DNA of 64,000 nucleotides from DASXUL01 sp036504855 (GCA_036504855.1 DASXUL010000119.1:20689-84688), one strand, 5' to 3'; counted from the stretch's first letter, positions 19,385 to 32,754 are shown. Translations and numbers: made by a program. Notes: generated by a model from the sequence alone, not told the origin.

Positions 19385-19789
19385 GTGCAGCGCCTGCATC
19401 GCTTCCTGTGGATGGCGGTTGTCTGCATTATGGCAATCGTGGCGGTGAAAGCCGCGCCAAAGCCGTTTCAACTGAGCGTCGTCGCCGATGGCGCAACGCT
19501 GGGCACGGCCGCGGCCAACCTGGACGTTACCGTGGCCGACGGCAAGGCAGAGTGGAAGCTGACGGATGGCCATTTCGCGCCGGCCTCGCTCCCGGAGGCC
19601 AAAGTCTCCATGGACCCGGAGGTCCTCGCCGGTTCCGGAAAAGTCCCCCTGGCCGCTGAGATCACCGTGAAGGACTTCACGATCACCGTGGAGCAGAACA
19701 CCGGCGTGGACATCAGCTACCGCTTCCGCCTCTCCGCCACGCTCGCCGACGGCGCCGTAAAGAGCGTGAGCCTGGCGCAACTGAAATAG
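19385..19789 (+). CDS. Secreted or periplasmic protein of unknown function
   Basis: The 134-residue product has an N-terminal signal sequence (MQRLHRFLWMAVVCIMAIVAVKA) and a beta-rich remainder with no motif I recognise. The start is GTG, preceded by AGCTGGAGGATACGACC with a good GGAGG. It follows the thioredoxin-like gene by 21 bases and may be in one transcript. The final base of its TAG stop is the first base of a long inverted repeat. Confidence 0.65.
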   Translation: MQRLHRFLWMAVVCIMAIVAVKAAPKPFQLSVVADGATLGTAAANLDVTVADGKAEWKLTDGHFAPASLPEAKVSMDPEVLAGSGKVPLAAEITVKDFTITVEQNTGVDISYRFRLSATLADGAVKSVSLAQLK

Positions 19790-19901
19790 CATTCAGCACT
19801 CAGCATCCAGCATTCAGCCCGAAAGCCTCCGTTAGACGAGATTAGTCGTCTCCTGGATAGAAGCCTTTCGGGCTGAATGCTGCATGCTGAGTGCTGAATG
19901 C
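19789..19901. repeat. Heptamer-built inverted repeat upstream of ruvA
   Basis: The 36-base arms 19789-19824 and 19866-19901 pair with a single mismatch. The arms are mostly heptamer units (CATTCAG, CACTCAG, CATCCAG, CATTCAG). The loop holds a further 6-bp hairpin (AGACGA/TCGTCT). The right arm ends exactly where TATAAT begins. Confidence 0.9.
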
Positions 19902-19907
19902 TATAAT
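19899..19907 (+). promoter_or_regulatory. Extended -10 promoter of ruvA, next to the repeat
   Basis: TGCTATAAT (19899-19907) is an ideal extended -10 element. No good -35 is seen. The ruvA ATG is at 19916, so a start site 7-9 bases after the -10 would yield a nearly leaderless mRNA. The TG comes from the last repeat unit. Confidence 0.5.
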
Positions 19908-19915
19908 GGGAACAT

Positions 19916-20527
19916 ATGATCGCATTTCTGTCGGGGAAACTCCGCATGGCGGGGGTCAATCATGTGGTGGTGGATGCCGGAGGCGTCGGGTATCGCGTTA
20001 GCGTGCCGCTTTCGTTGATGGCGCAGATGCCGGTCATCGGACAGCCGGTTGAGCTGTACGTCCACACCCAGGTGCGCGAGGATGCCATCCAGCTCTTCGG
20101 CTTCCCCACGCTGGAGGATCAGGAGCTGTTTGAGCTTCTCATCACCATCACCGGGGTGGGACCGAAGGTGGCGCTGGGCATCATGAGCGTGCTGGCCGCC
20201 GGCGCCGTTGCGCAGGCGATCAGCTCTGGCGACGCAGCCGCCCTTCAGCGCGTGCCGGGCGTGGGCGCCAAAACCGCCCAGCGCATCGTGCTGGAGCTGA
20301 AGGACAAGATGACCGAGCGCATGTGGCTGTCGCGGTCGTCCGGAACGTCCGGCTTCAGCGAAGCCAAGGGCGAGGCCATGAAGGACGCCGTGGAGGCGCT
20401 GGTGGCTCTCGGTTACCCGCGCGCCCAGGCGCGCCAGGCCGCCGAAAAGGCCGCCGAGGACGAAGCGCTTCGCGAAGACGTGGCCGCCCTCGTCCGCTCC
20501 GCCCTCCGCATCCTGACCACGCGGTGA
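19916..20527 (+). CDS. ruvA: Holliday junction branch migration protein RuvA
   Basis: RuvA binds four-way junctions and recruits the RuvB motor. The 203-residue protein starts MIAFLSGKL and has the OB-fold region followed by helix-hairpin-helix segments (LITITGVGPKVALGIMSVL and LQRVPGVGAKTAQRIVLELK). The small C-terminal domain (about 150-203) contacts RuvB. No ruvC is adjacent. The upstream region is a palindrome that ends in a promoter-like sequence, with no strong ribosome site. Confidence 0.96.
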   Translation: MIAFLSGKLRMAGVNHVVVDAGGVGYRVSVPLSLMAQMPVIGQPVELYVHTQVREDAIQLFGFPTLEDQELFELLITITGVGPKVALGIMSVLAAGAVAQAISSGDAAALQRVPGVGAKTAQRIVLELKDKMTERMWLSRSSGTSGFSEAKGEAMKDAVEALVALGYPRAQARQAAEKAAEDEALREDVAALVRSALRILTTR

Positions 20528-20530
20528 GGG

Positions 20531-20619
20531 AGTCATCAGTGGTCAGTCATCAGTCATCAGCGCCCAATGTTGATGCGCAGGTCCGGGTTCTGATTTCCGA
20601 GTTCTGAGTTCTGAGTTCT
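20531..20619. repeat. Two heptamer arrays between ruvA and ruvB
   Basis: The left array (20531-20560) repeats GTCATCA-type units. The right array (about 20585-20619) repeats GAGTTCT three times and ends directly against the ruvB ATG. The two arrays are not complementary to each other, unlike other copies. They fill nearly the whole 92-base gap. Confidence 0.8.
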
Positions 20620-21654
20620 ATGACAAATCCGCACGATCGGATATTGACGCCGCATGACGTCGAAAACGAGGAGGCCGAGCTATCGCTGCGGCCGAAGCGG
20701 CTGCGCGAGTATATCGGGCAGCAGAAGATCAAGGACAACCTCTCGATCTCCATCGAGGCGGCCCTGAACCGCGGCGAGCCGCTGGATCATCTGCTCCTGT
20801 CCGGCCCTCCCGGGCTGGGCAAGACCACCCTCGCCAACATCATCGCCAACGAGATGGGCGCGCCCATCCGAACGTCCAGCGGCCCCGCCATTGAGCGCCC
20901 GGGCGACCTCGCCGCCATCCTCACCAATCTGGAGGAGGGCAGCGTGTTGTTCGTGGACGAAATCCACCGCCTCAGCCGCCTCGTGGAGGAAATCCTCTAC
21001 CCGGCGATGGAGGACTTCACGGTGGACATCATCATCGGCAAAGGCCCGTCCGCCAGCACGCTGGCCCTCTCGGTGAAGCCGTTTACCCTCATCGGCGCCA
21101 CCACGCGTTCCGGCCTGCTCTCTTCCCCGTTGCGCGACCGGTTCGGCATCCACCACCATTTCGTGTTCTACACGCCGCAGGAGCTGCACACCATCGTCAC
21201 CCGCAGCGCCGAGATTTTGAACGTGGAGATCGACGCCGAGGGCGCGGAGGAGATTGCCCGCCGCAGCCGCGGCACGCCCCGCATCGCCAACCGCGTGCTG
21301 AAACGCGTGCGCGACTACGCGCAGGTTCGCGCCGACGGCGTCATCACGAAGAAGGTGGCGGACGAAGCGTTGCACCTGTTGGAGGTGGACCGCCTCGGCC
21401 TGGACGAGTTTGACCGCCGGCTTCTGCGCGTGATGATCGACAAGTACGGCGGCGGCCCGGTGGGCATTGAAACCCTGGCGGCGGCCACGTCGGAAGAGCG
21501 CGACACCATCGAGGACGTTTACGAGCCGTACCTGCTGCAGCTTGGCTTCGTGGCCCGCACCCCGCGCGGCCGCCTGGCCACCGCCTCCGCATACGAGCAC
21601 CTGGGCCTCACCCCGCCCAACCGCGAAGGCCAGGCCGGGCTGTTCGGAAAGTAG
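20620..21654 (+). CDS. ruvB: Holliday junction branch migration ATPase RuvB
   Basis: RuvB is the hexameric AAA+ motor that drives branch migration with RuvA. The 344-residue protein has Walker A GPPGLGKTT (about 62-70), Walker B VLFVDEIHRL, the sensor stretch GATTRSGLLSSPLRDRFG and a winged-helix end (GGGPVGIETLAAATSEERDTIEDVYEPYL). The N-terminal ENEEAELSLRPKRLREYIGQ is standard. The ATG follows the GAGTTCT array with no recognisable ribosome site. Confidence 0.97.
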   Translation: MTNPHDRILTPHDVENEEAELSLRPKRLREYIGQQKIKDNLSISIEAALNRGEPLDHLLLSGPPGLGKTTLANIIANEMGAPIRTSSGPAIERPGDLAAILTNLEEGSVLFVDEIHRLSRLVEEILYPAMEDFTVDIIIGKGPSASTLALSVKPFTLIGATTRSGLLSSPLRDRFGIHHHFVFYTPQELHTIVTRSAEILNVEIDAEGAEEIARRSRGTPRIANRVLKRVRDYAQVRADGVITKKVADEALHLLEVDRLGLDEFDRRLLRVMIDKYGGGPVGIETLAAATSEERDTIEDVYEPYLLQLGFVARTPRGRLATASAYEHLGLTPPNREGQAGLFGK

Positions 21655-21661
21655 CCTGAAC

Positions 21662-21777
21662 CCAGCGACCGAGGTCGCGGGCAACGAAATGCCCCAAGTC
21701 CGCCTTCGCGGACTGATTCTCCAGTCGCCGCAGGGCGACTTCGAGCCCGTCGTTGCCCGCGAGTTCACTCGCTGGGC
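21662..21777. repeat. Palindromic element R2, copy 1
   Basis: Outer arms (CAGCGACCGAGGTCGCGGGCA and GTTGCCCGCGAGTTCACTCG) frame two inner hairpins, AGTCCGCCTTCGCGGACT and AGTCGCCGCAGGGCGACT. The same layout recurs at 59229-59343 and, diverged, at 22602-22717. The right edge supplies the last codons and stop of the minus-strand gene that ends here. Confidence 0.85.
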
Positions 21778-22538
21778 GGACGCTGCACGTAGTGTCCCGC
21801 CTCCTCCGACCATGCCAGATCGCTCAGGTGAGCGTCGAACCACTTGTTGATTGAAGCGAGTTGGGCCTCAGTCTTCGGCGGGTAATCGTTGATGTTCTTG
21901 GGCTGAACGGTCGGGTCGTAGGGCGGAAGGCCCGGGAACAGGCGGAAGGCCTGGGCGGCGCGCCGGCGTTCCGCGGGATAGAAGCTTCGGGCGAGCCCGT
22001 CCAGCACTCGGAGACCCGTTCGGTCTGCGTATCCTCGCATGACCAGGTGAATCGCCGCTTCCTGCTGAGGACTGAACATGAAGTCCACCGATTCCCCTTC
22101 GAACCGGTCGTAGGTCTTCACCCATACGTCCTCATCCTCCGTGTATTCGGTACTGGCCATCAGAGCCACCTCGCGTTGATGCTCGGCTGGGCGGAGATCG
22201 AAGAGCGCAATCAGCAACATGTGGCCGATGACCCGATCACTCTGGAAGCCGCGGAAGGCGGGCCAACGCGTCATCTCCGCGCGCAATCCGCGGGTGATCT
22301 CGTATTCACGCCGGTTCGGCAACGTCAGCAGTTTGCGCGCGGCGCCCCCGCGCTGTCCGGACGGTCCGTGCCGGATCCAGGCCAGGTAATAGAGTTCGGA
22401 ACCCTTCGGGTAAGCGGACGGCTGGGCGAGGTGATCGGCGGGCGTGCGCGGTCGCAGGAACGCCGAGAGGCCGGCGGAGCCGAGGGCAAGAAGGATCAGC
22501 AACGTGATGGACCGGCGCGTGGGACGGCGAAGCGGCAT
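21765..22538 (-). CDS. Predicted membrane-anchored or secreted protein, function unknown
   Basis: The 257-residue product has a basic N-terminus and a hydrophobic helix (RSITLLILLALGSAGLSAFL), then a mostly alpha-helical, Arg/Tyr-rich region with no motif I recognise. The start at 22538 is chosen over an ATG 27 bases upstream because GGGAGGT lies 5 bases before it. The last four or five codons (RPPSE, stop) are read from the edge of the R2 repeat, so the original C-terminus may have been altered by the insertion. Confidence 0.6.
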   Translation of the reverse strand: MPLRRPTRRSITLLILLALGSAGLSAFLRPRTPADHLAQPSAYPKGSELYYLAWIRHGPSGQRGGAARKLLTLPNRREYEITRGLRAEMTRWPAFRGFQSDRVIGHMLLIALFDLRPAEHQREVALMASTEYTEDEDVWVKTYDRFEGESVDFMFSPQQEAAIHLVMRGYADRTGLRVLDGLARSFYPAERRRAAQAFRLFPGLPPYDPTVQPKNINDYPPKTEAQLASINKWFDAHLSDLAWSEEAGHYVQRPPSE

Positions 22539-22601
22539 GGAAGACCTCCCGTGGGCTGTGAGCACATTCTACCCAGTGGCGAGTAGGCATGTCCAACGGG
22601 T

Positions 22602-22717
22602 CTAGCGACTGGAACTCGCGGGCAAGGAACTGCGCGACGTCGTCCTCCGGCGCCTGCGGATTCAGCCTGCGAAGGCAGGCTTCGTGCTCCTCGTTGCCAG
22701 CGACCTTGGTCGCTGGG
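22602..22717. repeat. Palindromic element R2, diverged copy 2
   Basis: It opens TAGCGACTGGAACTCGCGGGCAA-like and closes CGTTGCCAGCGACCTTGGTCGCTGGG-like, as in copy 1. The inner hairpin differs (AGCCTGCGAAGGCAGGCT). It lies between divergent genes. Confidence 0.7.
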
Positions 22718-22794
22718 GCATCGCCTTTGCCCGGCTGCCGTCCGGGGCGCCATAGTCATCGCATCACCCTTACGACGAACGAGGAGACGCTCTC

Positions 22795-23565
22795 TTGCCT
22801 GCCGATTTCCCCATCCTCCCGATCCTTGAGTTTGACCCCAATCCCGCCGCGCTTCTGGAGCCATCGCGCCTCGTGGCGCCGGCCGATGTGCCCGAGCACT
22901 GCGTGTTCTGCTTCTTCCGCGAAGTCATCGAGGGCCTGCGGGAGAAGCGCGGGGCGCGGGAGGTCGCATGCCTGCACAGCGAGATGGGGCGCCACCCGGT
23001 CTACGAGCTGGAGATCGACGGTAAGCGCCTCGCGGTGATCCACCCGGGCATGGGCGGGCCGCTGGCGGCAGGGACGCTGGAGGAGTGCATCGCTCTCGGC
23101 TGCCGCAAGTTCATCGCGTGCGGCGGCGCCGGCGTGCTGGACAATTCCATCGCCGTGGGGCGCGCCGTGCTGCCCACCAGCGCCGTGCGCGACGAAGGGA
23201 CCTCGTACCACTACCTGCCGCCCTCCCGAGAGGTGGAGCCCCACCCGGCCGCGCTAGCCGCCCTGCGCGCCGCCTGCGCCGCTGCCCGCATCCCCTTTGT
23301 GGAGGGAAAGACCTGGACCACCGACGCCGTCTACCGCGAGACCCCAGGCAAGGTGGCCGCCCGCCGCGCGGAGGGCTGTCTCACGGTGGAGATGGAGGCC
23401 GCCTCCTTCTTTGCCGTGGCCCGGTTCCGGGGCGTGGTCCTCGGCCAGATCCTCTACGGCGGCGACGACGTGAGCGGCGACGAATGGGACCACCGCGGCT
23501 GGAACCGCCACGGCGCCCGCGAGACCATCTTCGGGCTTGCCGCGGCCGCGTGCCTGCGGTTGTGA
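22795..23565 (+). CDS. Nucleoside phosphorylase family protein
   Basis: The PNP/UDP phosphorylase family cleaves nucleosides with phosphate. The 256-residue protein has HPGMGGPLAAGTLEECIALGCRKFIACGGAGVLD, then the conserved GCLTVEMEAASFFAVARFRG and a late GDD motif, all typical of PF01048. Uridine phosphorylase-like features suggest a pyrimidine or purine nucleoside, but specificity cannot be set. The start is TTG at 22795, with GAGGAG upstream. It could feed salvage alongside the purine genes elsewhere in the window. Confidence 0.85.
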   Translation: MPADFPILPILEFDPNPAALLEPSRLVAPADVPEHCVFCFFREVIEGLREKRGAREVACLHSEMGRHPVYELEIDGKRLAVIHPGMGGPLAAGTLEECIALGCRKFIACGGAGVLDNSIAVGRAVLPTSAVRDEGTSYHYLPPSREVEPHPAALAALRAACAAARIPFVEGKTWTTDAVYRETPGKVAARRAEGCLTVEMEAASFFAVARFRGVVLGQILYGGDDVSGDEWDHRGWNRHGARETIFGLAAAACLRL

Positions 23566-23595
23566 AGTTCGTGAGACCGTCGCCAAGGAGGCAAC

Positions 23596-24366
23596 ATGCT
23601 GGCCGCGCAAGACATATTCATCCGAGCGCTGGAGGCCTACGAGGGACTGGGGCCAGCGGTAGTACGGGTAACGACAACGATGGGGATCTGGCCATTCCTG
23701 AGCAAAACCACCTCCGAGTTTACCCTGAACGACTGGGACCACTTCCGGGGCAGGACGATCCGGGGAAGACCGATCCAGGGGACGCCGCGGATTGAGTGGT
23801 TCGTGGATGGCGAAGAGCGAATCGCCTACTGTCGGCGTCGCAACGAGTGGCGTCGCGACCCGCGGGCACGGGTGCAGTCCGGCGCTGACGGGCCGAGCGT
23901 GTTGGCCTTCGTGCGCGTCCGCGACGGGCGCGACTGGCTTGGGTGGGCGGGCATGGTGACTGCCGCCGTGGAGGAGACTCAGTTATACGGCCCGCCTGCG
24001 CTTTGGCTGAGATGGCGCGATGAATCGTGGCTTCCAATGGTGAAGCCCGACGGCGCCGGGCACTTGGTGGCCGTTCGCGACACCACTCCCAGAGAGACGG
24101 AGGCCCTCTTTGACGCGGATAGCGGCCTTCTCCGATGGGTCACGGACCGGACTCAGTACATCCATCCGGGCTCCGGAGAGCCAGTGTGGTCAACCGTGTT
24201 GACCAATGTGGAGTACCGCATGGCCCCCATCCCCTTCCCCGCGACCGCGTTCGCCTTCACGTCGCCGCGCCGCGCCAGGGAAGTGGCGCTCGGCGAACAT
24301 GGCAGCCTTCCTGCCCGTTGGACGTCGGGCAGGCGAGCCAGCGAGAAGGCCGCCTCAATGCCCTGA
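23596..24366 (+). CDS. Protein of unknown function, possibly LolA-like
   Basis: The 256-residue product starts 31 bases after the phosphorylase and has AAGGAGG 9 bases before its ATG, so it is well translated. It has no signal peptide. The sequence is Trp- and Arg-rich with beta-strand character. The closing pattern (LTNVEYRMAPIPFPATAFAF) recalls outer-membrane lipoprotein-sorting-like domains found in secreted proteins, but this is a weak impression. I cannot assign a function. Confidence 0.55.
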   Translation: MLAAQDIFIRALEAYEGLGPAVVRVTTTMGIWPFLSKTTSEFTLNDWDHFRGRTIRGRPIQGTPRIEWFVDGEERIAYCRRRNEWRRDPRARVQSGADGPSVLAFVRVRDGRDWLGWAGMVTAAVEETQLYGPPALWLRWRDESWLPMVKPDGAGHLVAVRDTTPRETEALFDADSGLLRWVTDRTQYIHPGSGEPVWSTVLTNVEYRMAPIPFPATAFAFTSPRRAREVALGEHGSLPARWTSGRRASEKAASMP

Positions 24367-24597
24367 TGCCCGGCCGGAGGGCGACGACCATGCCTCGCGC
24401 TCTATCCAGGTGAGACGGGCAGTCTGCTTAACCCGCAGACCCTGTGAGGGACCTCTGATCCACAGACGATTGAGGGCTGGAGTTAAAAGGTTCCGTGCAA
24501 GATCCGCGAAGCCGCTCTGTGACAACCCCTTCCATACAGGGCATCGAGATGTGTTTCGCTGTGGCGTCTGCGTTACGCCGCTGCCGGTGGTGGCATG
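24367..24597. other. Gene-poor stretch before the ATPase gene
   Basis: No convincing gene is seen. A GTCTGC/GCAGAC hairpin sits near 24430-24450, followed by text (GAGGGACCTCTGATCC) that resembles part of the repeat element at 61142-61266, so it may hold a decayed copy of it. Confidence 0.4.
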
Positions 24598-24638
24598 GCA
24601 CGATTAGTATAAGCATGACTATACTAATCGTGCTTATA
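24598..24638. promoter_or_regulatory. Interleaved inverted repeats before the ATPase gene
   Basis: GCACGATTAGTATA (24598-24611) pairs perfectly with 24620-24633 around 8 bases. A second, overlapping pair, TATAAGCA (24608-24615) and TGCTTATA (24631-24638), excludes the first. The AT-rich block stands out from its surroundings and lies 28 bases before the gene start. It may be an operator with promoter or a two-state RNA switch. Confidence 0.6.
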
Positions 24639-24665
24639 CAGATCTGGCGGCCAAGGAGGGACCCA

Positions 24666-26108
24666 ATGGCGGCATTCCACAATCGGTCGGTAGAGGCGGC
24701 TATATTGCGGGGAGCGCTAGCCTCGAAGCGGTCCGAGCTCTTCATCGTGTACGGACGCCGAGGCGTGGGGAAGAGCGCCCTCATCGAGTCCGCCGTATCC
24801 GAGGCGGCGCCGATGGGGGTCTTCTATCGCGCAACGCGTCGGACCCTGTCGCTCCAGTTAGCCGATCTCACTGAGGCGGCACGGATCTCTTTCCCCAACG
24901 CGTTTCTGGGTCAGCCATTTGAATCGTTCGGCGTGTTCCTGGGTTTCCTGGCGCATCAAGCGCGGGAGCAAGATGAACCGGTTGTCGTCGTAATCGACGA
25001 ACTGCCATATCTCGCAGATGTGGATCCGGGGCTCCTAACGGTCATACAGAACTGGTGGGACGCCAACAAGACGCTTCCCAACCTCAAGGTCTTTCTGGCT
25101 GGTTCCTATGTCGCCTTCATGGAACGGCAAGTGCTTGATGCGAATGCCCCTCTCTACAACCGGCGAACCGGCGCAATGCGGTTGGAACCTCTCGACTATG
25201 CGGCCGCGGCTCTGTTCTTTCCCCACTACACGCCCGAGGATAAGGTCGCCGCTTACGCCATACTCGGGGGGATGCCGTCCTATCTCGAGCAGTTTGATCC
25301 GGGGCGGTCGGTGGAAGAGAACGTCAAGGCGACGGCCCTGAGGCGCAATACCTATCTTTCCGAAGAACCGAACTGGCTGCTGCTGGAAGACTTGCGGCGT
25401 GACGTGGTCCACGGATCCATCCTGCGGGCGATCGCCGCCGGACAGCGAAAGCCTTCAGACATCGCCCGCGCTATCGGGAAGACGTCGGCACAGGACGTGG
25501 CGCCTCACTTGGCGACGTTGCAGGATCTGGGTCTGGTGGTCCGTGAGATCCCCGTTACCGAACACAGCCATAGCCGCTCTCGCACCTCCCTCTACAACAT
25601 CGCCGACAACTATCTGAGCTTCTGGTACCGCTATGTGGACCCGTCGCTTGGCCTCGTCACCCGCGGTCTGGGCGACCGCATATGGGAGGCGTCGGTAGCC
25701 CCGACGCTCCATGAGTTCATCTCACGCCCAGCCTTTGAGCGCGTGTGCCGTCAGTATCTGTGGCGGGCGCTTGCACAGGACGCGCTTCCCGAAGGCCTGA
25801 CTTTCAGCGACGTCGGCAGTTGGTGGGGAGCCGGCGACGTGGAGATTGATGCCGTAGCCGTTGATGAGCGCCGCAGGCCGACGCTCTGCGGTTCATGCAA
25901 ATGGACGAACTCGCCGGTCGATGTCCGGGAGTACGCGGCGCTTCAACTCGCAGTCTCTCGCGCCGGGTTCGGCGAAGCGCCGGGCCTTGCGCTCTTCTCT
26001 CGCTCCGGCTTTACCCCGAGGCTCACGGAACTTGCCGCCGGGCAGAGCCCGCAACGACTGCTCCTTGTCGATCTCGACGCGCTCTTCAATCTGGCGCCGG
26101 TATTCTGA
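24666..26108 (+). CDS. Archaeal-type ATPase with a nuclease-like DUF234 C-terminus
   Basis: The 480-residue protein has Walker A YGRRGVGKSAL (G30-S37) and Walker B VVVVIDELPYL, the pattern of the archaeal ATPase family (PF01637). A winged-helix region follows (about 255-300), then a DUF234-like end. There E393 and D395 (VEIDAVAV) and K412 (GSCKW) match a PD-(D/E)XK nuclease pattern. AAGGAGGG lies 5 bases before the ATG, so this start is preferred over a GTG at 24495. Base composition is less GC-rich than its neighbours, which suggests transfer. Family members are suspected mobile or defence genes; the role is not known. Confidence 0.85.
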   Translation: MAAFHNRSVEAAILRGALASKRSELFIVYGRRGVGKSALIESAVSEAAPMGVFYRATRRTLSLQLADLTEAARISFPNAFLGQPFESFGVFLGFLAHQAREQDEPVVVVIDELPYLADVDPGLLTVIQNWWDANKTLPNLKVFLAGSYVAFMERQVLDANAPLYNRRTGAMRLEPLDYAAAALFFPHYTPEDKVAAYAILGGMPSYLEQFDPGRSVEENVKATALRRNTYLSEEPNWLLLEDLRRDVVHGSILRAIAAGQRKPSDIARAIGKTSAQDVAPHLATLQDLGLVVREIPVTEHSHSRSRTSLYNIADNYLSFWYRYVDPSLGLVTRGLGDRIWEASVAPTLHEFISRPAFERVCRQYLWRALAQDALPEGLTFSDVGSWWGAGDVEIDAVAVDERRRPTLCGSCKWTNSPVDVREYAALQLAVSRAGFGEAPGLALFSRSGFTPRLTELAAGQSPQRLLLVDLDALFNLAPVF

Positions 26109-26200
26109 CGCGGTCTCCAATACGCAACCTCCATGCGTCGGCGCTCGTCACATGTCCATCGGCGGTTCATGAGCGGCTGAAGTGCCAGGGGAGGCTCATA

Positions 26201-27472
26201 GTGGCGATCACGCGACGGGTGTTCCTGAAGAACGGCGGGTTGGCGCTGGCGGCGGTGGGGTTCGCGGAGGTTGCGGGGCCGTCGTTCCTGGGACGCTCGG
26301 TCTTCGCCGCGGAGCCGGCTCGGGCGGAAGGCGGGCGCAAGACGCTGGTGTGCCTCTTCCAGCGCGGCGCGGTGGACGGCCTGAACATGGTGGTCCCTTA
26401 CGGCGATGCCGATTACTATTCACTTCGACCGGGGATCGCCATCCCCAAGCCGGGCGGGGCCGGGTCGGCCATTGACCTGGATGGCTTCTTTGGCCTCCAC
26501 CCGGCGATGGCGCCGCTGAAACCGCTCTACGATGCCCGCCATCTGGCCGCCATTCAGGCGTGCGGCTCGCCGGACGCCACCCGATCTCACTTCGACGCGC
26601 AGGACTACATGGAGAGCGGGGCTCCGGGCGCGAAGACAGTTGCCACGGGCTGGCTGGCTCGCGCCATTCGCGCCTGCCCGGAGGACCGCGCGCGGAAGAC
26701 TCCGCTCCGCGCCGTCTCGCGAACGACCCAGACGCCGCGCTCTCTGGCGGGGGATGCCGAGGCGCTGGCGATACCAGACCTGGCCAACTTCGGAGTGGGC
26801 GGCCGAGCGCCGTCCGTGGCCGCCGGGTTCGAGGCGATGTATGCGGGGGCCGACGGAGACTCGGTGCGCGCCACGGGGCGCGAGTCCTTTGAAGCCATCC
26901 GCATGTTGAAGGGATTGGAACCGGCGCGATACATCCCGGCGAACGGCGCCGACTACCCGCGCGGAGCGCCCGGGCCGCAGTTGCGCGATCTTGCCCAGCT
27001 CATCCGGGGGAATGTGGGCGTTGAGGTGGCCTTTACAGATTGCGGCGGGTGGGACACCCATGTGAACCAGGGCGGCTCCGAGGGACAGCTTGCCGCCCGA
27101 CTGCACGATCTCGCCCAGGCGTTGTTCGCCTTCCACACCGATCTCGGCGACAAGATGAATGATGTGCTGTTGCTGACGATGAGTGAGTTCGGCCGCACGG
27201 CCGCGGAAAACGGCAATCAGGGCACGGACCACGGCCATGCCACGTGCTTCCTGGCGATGGGCGGCCCCGTGGCTGGGGGGAAGGTGTACGGCCGCTGGCC
27301 GGGCCTGACGAAGGAGCAGCTTAATGAGGGGCGCGATCTGGCGCTGACGTCGGATTTCCGCTTGGTCTTCGCCGAAGTCGCCGCGCGCCACCTCGGCGCG
27401 AGGGCGCTGGCGCCCATCTTCCCCGGGTTCACGGTGGATGCCGCGAAGTTCCCGGGGCTCGTGCGAGCCTGA
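26201..27472 (+). CDS. DUF1501 family protein with a Tat signal
   Basis: The 423-residue product starts MAITRRVFLKNGGLALAAVGF, a twin-arginine signal ending near AEPARA, so it is exported folded. KTLVCLFQRGAVDGLNMVVPYGD, LHPAMAPLKPLYDA and LLTMSEFGRTAAENGNQGTDHGHA are the conserved blocks of DUF1501, a sulfatase-like fold. The GTG at 26201 is chosen for its AGGGGAGG and for the signal peptide; an upstream open frame overlaps the preceding gene. DUF1501 genes are often paired with a DUF1800 gene, which is absent here. Confidence 0.9.
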   Translation: MAITRRVFLKNGGLALAAVGFAEVAGPSFLGRSVFAAEPARAEGGRKTLVCLFQRGAVDGLNMVVPYGDADYYSLRPGIAIPKPGGAGSAIDLDGFFGLHPAMAPLKPLYDARHLAAIQACGSPDATRSHFDAQDYMESGAPGAKTVATGWLARAIRACPEDRARKTPLRAVSRTTQTPRSLAGDAEALAIPDLANFGVGGRAPSVAAGFEAMYAGADGDSVRATGRESFEAIRMLKGLEPARYIPANGADYPRGAPGPQLRDLAQLIRGNVGVEVAFTDCGGWDTHVNQGGSEGQLAARLHDLAQALFAFHTDLGDKMNDVLLLTMSEFGRTAAENGNQGTDHGHATCFLAMGGPVAGGKVYGRWPGLTKEQLNEGRDLALTSDFRLVFAEVAARHLGARALAPIFPGFTVDAAKFPGLVRA

Positions 27473-27507
27473 AAGGCGACGCTTCGCAATCGGCCCGAAA
27501 ATTGCTG

Positions 27508-27536
27508 TTGACCCCTGCTCCGCCCTCTGCTATAAT
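27508..27536 (+). promoter_or_regulatory. Near-consensus promoter of rpoBC
   Basis: TTGACC (27508-27513), exactly 17 bases and TATAAT (27531-27536) make the best housekeeping promoter in the window. The start would fall near 27543, leaving a leader of about 215 bases before rpoB. Confidence 0.8.
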
Positions 27537-27601
27537 CTAATCTTGTGTCAGTACCCAAACCGTATCCACCATTTTTGGCTTTCTGCATGGAGGGCGCAGC
27601 G

Positions 27602-27688
27602 TTGAAAATATATCCCCAGCACGCCCCGCTTCCGGTCGTCTACGATGGCCGGTGGCAGCCAAACCCTCCCGGGTATACGGTTTCCTAG
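27602..27688 (+). CDS. Candidate 28-codon leader ORF upstream of rpoB
   Basis: TTG at 27602 has GGAGGG 8 bases upstream. The frame reads MKIYPQHAPL and onward for 28 residues, rich in Pro and Tyr, to TAG at 27686-27688. An in-frame ATG at 27587 would give 33 residues. It lies wholly within the rpoB leader, so it could be a regulatory peptide or a small protein. No homology is known to me. Confidence 0.35.
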   Translation: MKIYPQHAPLPVVYDGRWQPNPPGYTVS

Positions 27689-27759
27689 GTCCCCTGTCGC
27701 TTTTGCTTTTCTCACCACCCCCGCGCGCGCGTTTGGTTTATCACTAGGAGGGCTTCCGT

Positions 27760-32745
<4,986 letters not shown>

Positions 32746-32754
32746 TGGAGACGG

